Part shown: positions 18,482 to 26,293 of the stretch, piece by piece
Position numbering within the stretch: position 1 is the stretch's first letter
How the letters are laid out: every line of letters starts with the position of its first letter
Assembly: GCA_035576005.1 (NCBI GenBank)
Contig: DATLXH010000085.1
Span: 1 to 64,000 of the forward strand
Reading direction: 5' to 3'
DNA: 64,000 nucleotides
DNA from: DATLXH01 sp035576005
GTDB taxonomy: Bacteria; Acidobacteriota; Thermoanaerobaculia; Gp7-AA8
Translations under genes and position numbers: made by a program
The notes under the pieces: generated by a model
What the model was told of the DNA's origin: nothing
The model's database searches: none
Seen by the model: the letters and a program-made list of their open reading frames with translations, nothing else

Positions 18482-20485
18482 CTATCGGCCAATCACTCCC
18501 GCCTGCATCAGCGCCCCGAGGTACTCCTCGACTGCCGAGAGCGGGACGTTGCCGTAGATGGCCGAGAGTGCCTCGCGGATCTCGCTGGTGGTTCGCCGTC
18601 CGTCCACCAGATTGAGTGCCTCGTAGGCATACAGATCACCGCTGCCCCACTTTCCCGCAAAGCGGGGCAGTTCCAGTTTCGCGACGGCCGCCTCGCCGAT
18701 TCGCGCCTCGAGGTAGTCGTATCCGAACGCTGCCGTGGGTCCGGCCAGTGCGAGGTTACGGCGGTACACCGCCCCGGCAGGGGTTGCGGGGGGAACAGTC
18801 GGGACATTCAGCAACAGTTCGATGAGGCCCGGAGAGGCTGCGGCGCCGCCGCCGATGAAACGGTCGAGAGAGGTGAGGACGTCGCGCTCATACTTACTCG
18901 CAAAGCGCACCGTGTGGTCACGCTCCGACTCCGGCCGTTTTCGCAGGCGCGACATCGTGGTCGCCGCGCGAGCAACCGCGGCCGGGTTTACGATGCTCAG
19001 GATTGCTTCGCGATCGTTCGGCCCGAGGTTCGCGAGAACCAGGCCGGTGATGCCGGCGATGAATGCCGCCCTCTCCAGCTTCGATGGATCGATGTTCGCG
19101 GCGGTGTCGGCATTGGTGTGAATGTAGCGGTCCGGCCAGTCGTTCAGATAGACAGCTGGGATCGAGAAAGAACTGTCGGAGTAGACCTGATGATCGCTGC
19201 CCAGGCTGAAAGGGACGAAGCGCGCCTGTAAAGCCTCTTTGCCACCTCCATTGGCCGTCAGCGGATAACGCGCGCTGCCAGTCATGGCCAGCGCGGCAGT
19301 CTGTTCGTTTGCGAACTCGCCTACCGATGCGGCAACGTCATGAATGAACGAGGGCAGACTGGCCGGCCCCCGGGTCACATGGAACATCGCTTTCGTCTCC
19401 GGTCCTCCGCCCACCATGTCGAGGTGGATGGCGGCTCGCGCCGCTGCCCGGATCGTCGGACGCGCGGTCAGCAGCGCCAGCGTTCCCTCGATCTCCGGCG
19501 GCCAGACAAAGCGGATGGTACGCCGAGGTCGTTCGATGCGCTTCTCATCAATAAGCTTTCGAAATGTGCGCGCGATCTCCAGGATCGTAGCGCAGCCGCT
19601 GGCGTTGTCGTTTGCACCGGGCCTGGGGTGATCGAGGTGGCAGCTATAGACGATCTCCTGCCGGGCCAGCACAGGATCGGAGCCGGCGATGGTGGCCATG
19701 GGGATGTCGTAAGTTCCGGCGCGCCGCGTCGACCTGACAGTCCCCTGCAGCCGCACCGCTTCGCCGGCGCGCAGCCGTCGCTGGAAGTCGCGTGCCTGCT
19801 TGAGCGTGACCATGAAGGCAAAGGCCGGCGTGTCGGAGAACGTGTCGAGGTGCCCCCAGCGGAGCAGATTCTCGTCCTCACCCCACCACGCTGTCCGCTG
19901 GTTCTGCGCGTAGCTGATGATTGCGGCCGCTCCGTGCCTCTTGACCGCCAGCGCCACGACGGCCTCCGGTTGCGCCGACGTCAGGACGAACCGTCCACGG
20001 ATCTCTTTTCCCTCGTAGTCTGCTTCTGTGGTGCCTGCGCCCACATCCACCAGTAGAGCCTCCGCTTCACCACTGGCGCTGTCCTGAGCCACGGTCAGGG
20101 GCTCGGCATTCCAGTCGGCGATGCGCACGCGGTCGCCGGCCGCCTTCAAGTCCCACAACTCCGCGAATTCGACATTCCACGCGGGACGGGAGCGCTGCGT
20201 GCCGTAGAAGATGACACCATCGGCCGGAAACTCGTCGACGAACGCATCGGTGTAGCCGTACCTCTTCAGCTCACTTACGATAAAGTCCGCGGCGGCGCGG
20301 TACTGCTTCGAGGCGCGCATCCGGTGCTGCCGGGTGATGGCCTCGAGATTCCGTTTCGCCGCTTCACCCGAGAGCTCGGCAGTCACGGCCTGCAGCGTCG
20401 TGTCAGGCAGCAGAGCCAGCTCGGATGCCGCGAGCGGCACGAACGCTGGCAGAGAGAGGAGCAAAGCCACTAGAGCAACGCGCAT
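18482..20485 (-). CDS. secreted M28-family metallopeptidase
   Basis: 667 residues from ATG 20485, chosen because a signal peptide (MRVALVALLLSLPAFVPLAA) begins there and GGAGG lies about 12 bases upstream; the frame is open for another 14 codons. A PA-type insert lies about 130-230. The zinc ligands of an M28 aminopeptidase are visible: SCHLDHP, GANDNASG, the acidic WPPEIEG, HLDMVGG and SLGSDHQVYSD. The last ~200 residues form an extra helical domain ending in a winged-helix-like part (LYAYEALNLVDGRRT). It probably removes N-terminal residues from peptides in the periplasm or outside. It follows the hydrolase gene on the same strand by about 48 bases and is likely co-transcribed with it. Confidence 0.9.
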   Translation of the reverse strand: MRVALVALLLSLPAFVPLAASELALLPDTTLQAVTAELSGEAAKRNLEAITRQHRMRASKQYRAAADFIVSELKRYGYTDAFVDEFPADGVIFYGTQRSRPAWNVEFAELWDLKAAGDRVRIADWNAEPLTVAQDSASGEAEALLVDVGAGTTEADYEGKEIRGRFVLTSAQPEAVVALAVKRHGAAAIISYAQNQRTAWWGEDENLLRWGHLDTFSDTPAFAFMVTLKQARDFQRRLRAGEAVRLQGTVRSTRRAGTYDIPMATIAGSDPVLARQEIVYSCHLDHPRPGANDNASGCATILEIARTFRKLIDEKRIERPRRTIRFVWPPEIEGTLALLTARPTIRAAARAAIHLDMVGGGPETKAMFHVTRGPASLPSFIHDVAASVGEFANEQTAALAMTGSARYPLTANGGGKEALQARFVPFSLGSDHQVYSDSSFSIPAVYLNDWPDRYIHTNADTAANIDPSKLERAAFIAGITGLVLANLGPNDREAILSIVNPAAVARAATTMSRLRKRPESERDHTVRFASKYERDVLTSLDRFIGGGAAASPGLIELLLNVPTVPPATPAGAVYRRNLALAGPTAAFGYDYLEARIGEAAVAKLELPRFAGKWGSGDLYAYEALNLVDGRRTTSEIREALSAIYGNVPLSAVEEYLGALMQAGVIGR

Positions 20486-20533
20486 TGACGTGAGACCTCC
20501 AGATCCGGGTTTCCACCAGCGTCTCACATGAGC

Positions 20534-21828
20534 TCACCGCCGCGGCGAGAAACGATTGCGGCGCAACCAGCGCTGCATCTCGTCCCAGTAGCCGGGCGCC
20601 ATCCTGCTAGCTGTCGCAAACTCGGAGTTGTTTCCTGTGGTGCTGTGGAGGAAACCATGCGTGGCGTTCTTCAGCATGACCACCGTAGCGTTCTGATTGC
20701 CCGCCTCACGGAGCGCTGCAGCGATGCGCGGTGCGCTCGCCCCACTCGGTACGTTGTGATCGTTGTCAGCCAGGAACCAGAGTACCGGAATCCGTACGTT
20801 CTGCAGGATGGCCGCGGCATCGTACTTGGCGTTGCGCTGCACCCACGGACGCCCCCAACCATCTTTCGTAAAGTGGATCGCCCACACCGCGTCCGCCCAT
20901 TGCTGCCTCAGATGGGGTCTCATCCTGACTCGAACTCGTCCCACGATGCTCCTCGGGCGGTCAGCTCAAACGCCTCTCTGGCAGCCCTCGCTCCAGCTGA
21001 CGCTTCAGCGTTGGAGAATCCCTTCTCCTTCACAGTCCATTCAATTTCGTGAACCATCGTGTCAACGAGGTTCATGCCAGAACCGGCCCGCACGATCAGA
21101 AAGGCGATGTCGCGCGACTTTGCAGCCATGAGCGGACCGGTCCATCCACCCTGACTCGAGCCGTGCACGCCAATGCGCCGGACGTCGATGTCAGGGCGCC
21201 CTTTCAGGTAGTTGACCCCTGCCAGCCAGTCATCGGCGATGTCTTCCAGCGATGCTTTTTTCCAGTCGCCCGTCGATGATCCCGCGCCCCGTTTGTCGAG
21301 TGAGAGGACGGCAAATCCCTGGCGCACGAAGAACATGTTCCAGAACCCGACGTTGCGCGTGGAGTCGCCGGAGCCATGTGCCAGGACGATCGCAGGATGG
21401 GGACCACGCCCGGCCGGACGGTTGAGCACTCCCTCCAGAACAATTCCGTCGCGCCTGATTCGGACGAGCTCATCGGTCCGCGGCGCGATCTTCCTGGCGC
21501 GCTCGCCGTTCCAATAGAGGGCAGCTACCTCCCCTTTCCGGTCGCGCAGGAAGCGAGCCTTGATGGAGATCGGCGAGTCGCTGCCGAGGGTCGGTCCGGC
21601 GATCAGCTCATTCTCGGACATCACGCGAAGGCGACCAGTTCGCAGCGTGGCGTGATCCAGAAATATCAGATCGCCTCCCACCTCGTCCATGGGACCAATA
21701 TCGATGATGCGGTCGCGAGAGAGCTGGTAACTCCCCGCGTAGGCCCGCGCCAATGCAGGCTCTATGGAAGGGAACTCAGGCTGCCCAGCTGCGGCCAGGA
21801 TGGAGAGGATGAAGAGCAGTGTATGCAT
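20534..21828 (-). pseudogene. secreted alpha/beta hydrolase (S9/DLH-like), frameshifted near 20920
   Basis: The gene reads in two frames. 21828-20920 encodes 302 residues with a signal peptide (MHTLLFILSILAAAGQ), an N-terminal DUF3471-like region, the fold start AIVLAHGSGDS, and the nucleophile elbow GSSQGG. A second frame, open to 20534, continues with a lid helix, then LADNDHNVPSG (acid) and KNATHGFLHS (histidine). The full triad exists only across both frames, and the shift lies around 20915-20935. I see no slippery heptamer, so this is a pseudogene or a sequence error. A decayed copy of its 3' end lies at 18164, suggesting a past duplication of this hydrolase-peptidase pair. Confidence 0.85.
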
Positions 21829-21918
21829 GGCGCTACTTTAGGTCAGAACGAGGGTCGAGTCACAGGAGGAAACAGATAGAGAACGTGCAGCGAGTAGGTA
21901 GGTGGGGCGTATCTGGAA

Positions 21919-22025
21919 CGCATCGACGCTTCCTGGTATCGAATGCCGCACGCAGCCTGCCGAAGCGACGATCAGCCGATCTGCCGGATCGCCGTGGTTC
22001 CACTTCAAATGAGAGGATGCCACGC
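21919..22025 (-). pseudogene. chimeric relic of a nucleotidyltransferase gene and a PIN toxin gene
   Basis: Two short segments from different genes of this window are joined here. 21919-21960 matches about 38339-38380 of the nucleotidyltransferase gene with few differences, around CGAATGCCGCACGC. 21958-22025 matches about 42459-42525 of the vapC gene, around CGAAGCGACGATCAGCCGAT (protein LKWNH.DPADRLIVASA). The frames do not continue across the joint. It lies in the 500-base gap upstream of hsdR; the rest of that gap shows nothing recognisable. Confidence 0.75.
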
Positions 22026-22331
22026 GCAGCTCGGATACGTATCGAGCTCGAAAGTGGGAGCGACGCGACAAATGAGACTGGCGCTCCTGTCCGAAGACAG
22101 AATGATAGCTCTAGGCTCATCGACGCCCCAGGACAAAGGTCTCGAACCCGGTATTTCGATGCGGTCGTCACCGCTCCCGTGCGGAAGATACTCCTCGTCA
22201 CGGGCGAGATCAAGATGCCAGAAGATTCGCCGCTTAACCCAAACTCAACAGCTCGGACGCGCGAAATGACATAAAGGTTTAGCCGCTGGCAAGGCGCGGG
22301 TCGCACGTTCTTTCTGCGTTAATCTATCGTC

Positions 22332-25004
22332 GTGTCACCAGCCGACGAAAGCGAGTGGAAGACGCGCAAGGCCAGGATCGATCCTCGTCTCGACGCTCTC
22401 GGCTGGAAACGCTCACCGTCATCGGCTCTGCGCGCGCACCGCACTGAGGAACATCCCACCGAGCACGGTCCAGCCGACTACGTCCTTCACCTCAATGATT
22501 CTCCCGTCGCTGTCGTGGAGGCGAAGAAGCTCACCATTGGCCCGCAGAACGTATTGACACAGGCGCAGCGGTACGCGCGCGGTCTCACCGCACCGGGCGC
22601 GCGGTTCGGTGACTACCGCGTTCCGTTCCTTTACTCCACGAATGGCGAAGTCACCTGGTTCCATGATGTCCGGCATCCGCTGAACCTTTCCCGGCAGGTC
22701 GCAAACTTTCACACGCCCGCGGCTCTCCACGAGGCCATGGGCCGCGACTTCGAAGGTCAGAACCGCGACCTGAGGGATCTCGACTTCTGGCATCCGAAGC
22801 TTCGTCCCTATCAACGGGACGCCAATCACGCCATCGAGAATGCGATCGCGTCGCGGAAGCGCCGGATGCTCGTGGCCATGGCCACGGGGACCGGCAAGAC
22901 GCTGACCCTCGTTCACGAGATTTACAGGCTGATGAAGGCGGGCGTTGCGCGCCGGGTGCTGTTCCTTGTGGATCGCCGTGCACTCGCCGCCCAGGCGGCG
23001 CGTGCCTTCGCTTCGTTCGATCCCGAACCGGGTCTCAAGTTCAATCAGATCTACGAGGTCTACACCCAGCGTTTTCAGCGCGACGATCTCGATGAAGACG
23101 ACGTCTTCGATCCGAACGTCATGCCGAACGACTATCTCACCAATCCAAAGCCGGAGCAGACGTTCGTCTTCATCTGCACCATCCAGCGGCTGGCCATCAA
23201 TTTGTTTGGACGTGAAGGAATGCTGAAAAGAGGGGAAGGCGACGCGGAAGAAGACGCGATGCACCTTCCCATCCCCATTCACGCCTTCGATTTCGTCGTC
23301 GCCGACGAGTGTCATCGCGGCTACACCGGCCAGGAAGTGTCGGTATGGCGGAACACCCTCGAGCACTTCGACGCCATCAAGGTTGGACTGACCGCTACGC
23401 CGGCCTCGCATACCACCGCCTACTTTTCAGAGATCGTCTATCGGTACGAATATGAGCGTGCGGTGCGCGAAGGCCATCTCGTCGACTACGACGTCATCAC
23501 GCTTCGCTCGAATGTGCGGATGAACGGCCTGTTCCTGTCAGAGGGGGAGGAGGTGGGGGTCGTTGACACCACCTCAGGACTCGAACGGCGGGACCTCCTT
23601 GAAGATGAGCGGCAGTACGACAGCGGTCAGCTCGAGCAGACCATCACCTCCCCCGACTCGAACCGGAAGATCCTGGAGGAACTGAAACGTTTCACCCTCG
23701 AGCATGAGGAACAGTACGGGCGCTTCCCGAAAACGCTGATCTTCGCGGTCAACGATCTCCCGCACACGTCGCACTCTGACCAGCTCGTGCGGACTTTGCG
23801 CGAGGTATTCGGCAGAGGCGAGTCGTTCGTGCAAAAGATCACCGGACGCAGCGTGGACCGGCCGCTCCAGCTGATCCGGAAGTTCCGCAATCGCCCGGAG
23901 CCGAAGATCGTAGTCTCGGTCGATCTCATGTCCACGGGGGTCGACATCCCGGACCTGGAGTTCATCGTGTTCCTGCGACCGGTGAAGTCGCGCATCCTCT
24001 TCGAACAGATGCTCGGCCGTGGTACCAGAAAGAGCGAATCACTGCCCGACAAGTCTCACTTCACTGTGGTCGACTGCTTTGACGGCACGCTCATCACCTA
24101 CTTTGCGAAGGCCACGTCGATCACCGCGGAGGCGCCCGCGCCACCGGGTCGAACCATCGTCGCGATCATCGAGGACATCTGGAACAACCGGGACCGTGCC
24201 TTCAACGTCCGCTGCCTCACCAAGAGGTTGCACCGGATCGACAAAGAGATGTCCGGCGAGGCACGGGACCAATTCGCAGCCTTCGTCGACGGCGGCGATC
24301 TCGCCATCTACGCGCGAACTCTCGCGCGGCGGCTCGAGGAGGACTTCACTTCCACGATGGCCCTGCTGCGCAATCCGGCCTTTCAGGACCTGCTGCTTCA
24401 CTACCCTCGACCGCAGCGCACGTTCATCATCGCCTACGAAGCGCAGGACGAAGTATCAGGAGAGCGGCTACTTCGCGACGCGGACGGGAAAGCCATCAAG
24501 CCCGAAGACTATCTCCTGCTCTTCGGAGCGTTCGTCGCCGAGAACCAGTCGGAGATCGACGCCATCGCTGTTCTGCTGGACCGTCCTCGCGACTGGCGTC
24601 CCATGGTTCTCAACGAACTACGACAGCGCCTGGCGGCGACGCCCGAGCGCTTCACTGAGGACCGCCTCCGCATCGCGCACGCGGCGACCTACCACAAGAG
24701 CCTGGTCGACATCATCTCCATGGTGAAGCACGCTGCGAAGGAGGAGGAACCGCTCCTCACCTCGCCCGAGCGCGTCGAGCGAGCCTTCGTCCGGCTGACC
24801 GGAGGACGGTCATTCACCGAGGCCCAGCAGCTGTGGCTCGACCGCATCCGCGAGCACCTCGTGCAGAATCTTTCCATCGACCGGGACGATTTCGAAAGCA
24901 TCCCGGTGTTGCACCGTCTGGGGGGATGGGGCGCGGCCAATCGCGCCTTCGACGGGCAGCTCGAGCCGCTGCTCGTGCAGATCAACGAGGCCATCGCTGC
25001 ATAA
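22332..25004 (+). CDS. hsdR: type I restriction enzyme, restriction/translocase subunit
   Basis: 890 residues, GTG start. The N-terminal PD-(D/E)XK nuclease is visible as DYVLHLND..VAVVEAKK. The SF2 translocase follows: MATGTGKT (motif I), ADECHRG (motif II, DECH variant), GLTATP (motif III), VDLMSTGVDIPD and QMLGRGTR (motifs V and VI). The C-terminal region resembles the EcoEI-type domain. It cuts DNA after ATP-driven translocation when HsdM-HsdS finds an unmethylated site. In this locus it is separated from hsdM by about 1.3 kb of toxin-antitoxin-type genes, all on the same strand. Confidence 0.95.
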   Translation: MSPADESEWKTRKARIDPRLDALGWKRSPSSALRAHRTEEHPTEHGPADYVLHLNDSPVAVVEAKKLTIGPQNVLTQAQRYARGLTAPGARFGDYRVPFLYSTNGEVTWFHDVRHPLNLSRQVANFHTPAALHEAMGRDFEGQNRDLRDLDFWHPKLRPYQRDANHAIENAIASRKRRMLVAMATGTGKTLTLVHEIYRLMKAGVARRVLFLVDRRALAAQAARAFASFDPEPGLKFNQIYEVYTQRFQRDDLDEDDVFDPNVMPNDYLTNPKPEQTFVFICTIQRLAINLFGREGMLKRGEGDAEEDAMHLPIPIHAFDFVVADECHRGYTGQEVSVWRNTLEHFDAIKVGLTATPASHTTAYFSEIVYRYEYERAVREGHLVDYDVITLRSNVRMNGLFLSEGEEVGVVDTTSGLERRDLLEDERQYDSGQLEQTITSPDSNRKILEELKRFTLEHEEQYGRFPKTLIFAVNDLPHTSHSDQLVRTLREVFGRGESFVQKITGRSVDRPLQLIRKFRNRPEPKIVVSVDLMSTGVDIPDLEFIVFLRPVKSRILFEQMLGRGTRKSESLPDKSHFTVVDCFDGTLITYFAKATSITAEAPAPPGRTIVAIIEDIWNNRDRAFNVRCLTKRLHRIDKEMSGEARDQFAAFVDGGDLAIYARTLARRLEEDFTSTMALLRNPAFQDLLLHYPRPQRTFIIAYEAQDEVSGERLLRDADGKAIKPEDYLLLFGAFVAENQSEIDAIAVLLDRPRDWRPMVLNELRQRLAATPERFTEDRLRIAHAATYHKSLVDIISMVKHAAKEEEPLLTSPERVERAFVRLTGGRSFTEAQQLWLDRIREHLVQNLSIDRDDFESIPVLHRLGGWGAANRAFDGQLEPLLVQINEAIAA

Positions 25005-25026
25005 TGAAACATCGGAGAGCGCTGCC

Positions 25027-25236
25027 ATGACACTCGACCGCGTCACAATCGAACCCGGCAAGATGAATGGACAGCCCTGTATCCGCGGCCTTCGGATGAC
25101 CGTCAAACGCGTTCTCCTGGCTCTCGCCACCTACAAAGACCGTGAGGAGCTCCTTCGGGCACACCCTGACCTCGACGACGAGGATATTCGTCAAGCGCTG
25201 ACGTACGCGGCGGCGAACCTCGAAGGTGCCCGGTGA
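25027..25236 (+). CDS. DUF433 protein, first copy (antitoxin-like)
   Basis: 69 residues: RVTIEPGKMNGQPCIRGLRMTV then a helix-turn-helix-like half with LLRAHPDLDDEDIRQALTYAAAN. This is the DUF433 fold, which carries a winged helix and usually acts as the antitoxin and DNA-binding partner of a PIN-like DUF5615 toxin. No DUF5615 gene follows; another DUF433 gene comes next. It starts 22 bases after hsdR and may simply ride on the restriction transcript. Confidence 0.88.
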   Translation: MTLDRVTIEPGKMNGQPCIRGLRMTVKRVLLALATYKDREELLRAHPDLDDEDIRQALTYAAANLEGAR

Positions 25237-25258
25237 AAGAGATAACGGGGAGACAGTC

Positions 25259-25501
25259 ATGACACGCGACGAGTTGTTGCAGCGCATCTCCATCGATCCG
25301 AACGTATGCTTCGGCAAGGCCGCCATCCGTGGAACCAGGATCTGGGTGGCGCTGGTCATCGAGCATCTCGCCTCCGGGATGTCCGAGCGGCAGATTCTGA
25401 AGGAGTATCCCCAACTCGATCCGCGCGATATCCAGGCGGCGCTGGCGTATGCCGCAGAGATCACGCGCGAGCGAATCCTTCCCACCGCGGTCGGAGCCTG
25501 A
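25259..25501 (+). CDS. DUF433 protein, second copy (antitoxin-like)
   Basis: 80 residues from ATG 25259, preceded by GGGGAGA. It has the same plan as the preceding gene: SIDPNVCFGKAAIRGTRIWV, then a second half with ILKEYPQLDPRDIQAALAYAAE. The two copies are clearly diverged, so this is not a recent tandem duplication. Again no toxin partner lies next to it. Confidence 0.88.
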   Translation: MTRDELLQRISIDPNVCFGKAAIRGTRIWVALVIEHLASGMSERQILKEYPQLDPRDIQAALAYAAEITRERILPTAVGA

Positions 25502-25530
25502 TGACGGCCGGCGAATTGGGCGGGAGTTCG

Positions 25531-25566
25531 CCCTGTTCTCTGGTAAGACCCTGTTCTCTGGTAAGA
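25531..25566 (+). repeat. two perfect tandem 18-base units
   Basis: CCCTGTTCTCTGGTAAGA is present twice with no spacing, between the second DUF433 gene and the next small antitoxin-like gene, ending about 20 bases before that gene's ATG. It could be a replication-slippage product or a tandem operator. Confidence 0.85.
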
Positions 25567-25586
25567 CATAACCTGGAGGGATTGCG

Positions 25587-25778
25587 ATGAAGGGGATTCA
25601 TTTCGTGACCGACGCCGACGGCACCGCCGTCGCTGTCCAGATCGACCTCAAACAGTGGGGCGAGCTCTGGGAGGATTTCTACGACGCGATCGTGTGCCAG
25701 GAGCGGGAAAACGAACCGACGGTTCCTTTCGAAGATGTTGTACACGAGCTTCGTCGCGAAGGTAACGTCGGTGACTGA
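25587..25778 (+). CDS. small antitoxin-like protein, 63 residues
   Basis: It reads MKGIHFVTDADGTAVAVQID then LKQWGELWEDFYDAIV and a charged C-terminus, preceded by GGAGGG. The layout (short strand segment with V.ID/LKQWGE followed by helices) resembles RelB/Phd-like antitoxins that sit before RelE-type toxins. The frame that follows overlaps its end and looks like a RelE start cut short. Family assignment is by pattern only. Confidence 0.6.
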   Translation: MKGIHFVTDADGTAVAVQIDLKQWGELWEDFYDAIVCQERENEPTVPFEDVVHELRREGNVGD

Positions 25779-25836
25779 TGAGATCACCTACCGAATTGAT
25801 ATGCGTTCCAACGGCGCAGAACAGCAGATTTCTTAG
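25771..25836 (+). pseudogene. possible truncated RelE-type toxin start
   Basis: GTG at 25771 overlaps the end of the antitoxin-like gene and opens a 21-codon frame, VTDEITYRIDMRSNGAEQQIS. The T-YRI- start and the overlap are typical of RelE/ParE toxins, but the frame stops after 21 codons and no toxin core follows before hicB. I read it as a toxin lost by deletion. Confidence 0.4.
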
Positions 25837-25845
25837 GGAGCCACG

Positions 25846-26073
25846 ATGCACGACGTGAAAAGATTCACCGCCATGATCTACCGAGAGGGCGACGGTTACG
25901 TCTCACTCTGTCCAGAGCTCGATGTTGCCAGCCAGGGCAACACCGTCGAAGAAGCTTCGGCAAATCTTCGCGAAGCCGTCGAGCTGTTCCTCGAAACCGC
26001 CGCCCCGTCGGAAATCGCGGGTCGCATGACCGGCGAGATGTACGTGACTGCTCTGGAGGTCACGGCTGGCTAA
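25846..26073 (+). CDS. hicB: HicB-family antitoxin
   Basis: 75 residues: FTAMIYREGDGYVSLCPELDVASQG, TVEEASANLREAVELFLE. This is the partial RNase H-like HicB domain, with GYVS.CPELD..SQG as signature. It is short and lacks the extra DNA-binding C-terminus present in some HicB proteins. It neutralises the HicA toxin encoded immediately downstream with overlapping codons. Confidence 0.9.
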   Translation: MHDVKRFTAMIYREGDGYVSLCPELDVASQGNTVEEASANLREAVELFLETAAPSEIAGRMTGEMYVTALEVTAG

Positions 26074-26293
26074 ACTCCGCGTCCTTTCCGGCGCCGAGGT
26101 CTGCGCCATCCTCTCGTCACACGGGTTCGTTGTCAGTCGACGTCGCGGCAGCCACATCGTCATGCAGAGACGCGTCGCAGATTCCACCATCACAGTTCCA
26201 GTGCCCGATCACAGAGAGCTGCGCATCGGAACGCTCCAATCGATCATCCGCCAATCCCAGCTTCCGAGAGAGCACTTCGAGACCAAATCATGA
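26066..26293 (+). CDS. hicA: HicA-family mRNA interferase toxin, apparent CTG start
   Basis: 75 residues reading LAKLRVLSGAEVCAILSSHGF then SRRRGSHIVMQR with the active-site histidine in GSH, and TIQVP-like and GTLQSIIRQ segments. The first codon that fits the family start (usually MAKL) is CTG at 26066, overlapping the hicB stop and preceded at five bases by GGAGGT. No ATG, GTG or TTG is available in frame between the upstream stop at 26045 and CTG 26066. It is either a genuine CTG start, which would keep toxin translation low, or an ATG-to-CTG silencing mutation. Its TGA overlaps the ATG of hsdM. Confidence 0.8.
   Translation: MAKLRVLSGAEVCAILSSHGFVVSRRRGSHIVMQRRVADSTITVPVPDHRELRIGTLQSIIRQSQLPREHFETKS

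Noticed and set aside
20915..20935. Programmed frameshift in the hydrolase gene
   Set aside because: No slippery heptamer, homopolymer or downstream structure seen; treated as a mutation or sequence error.
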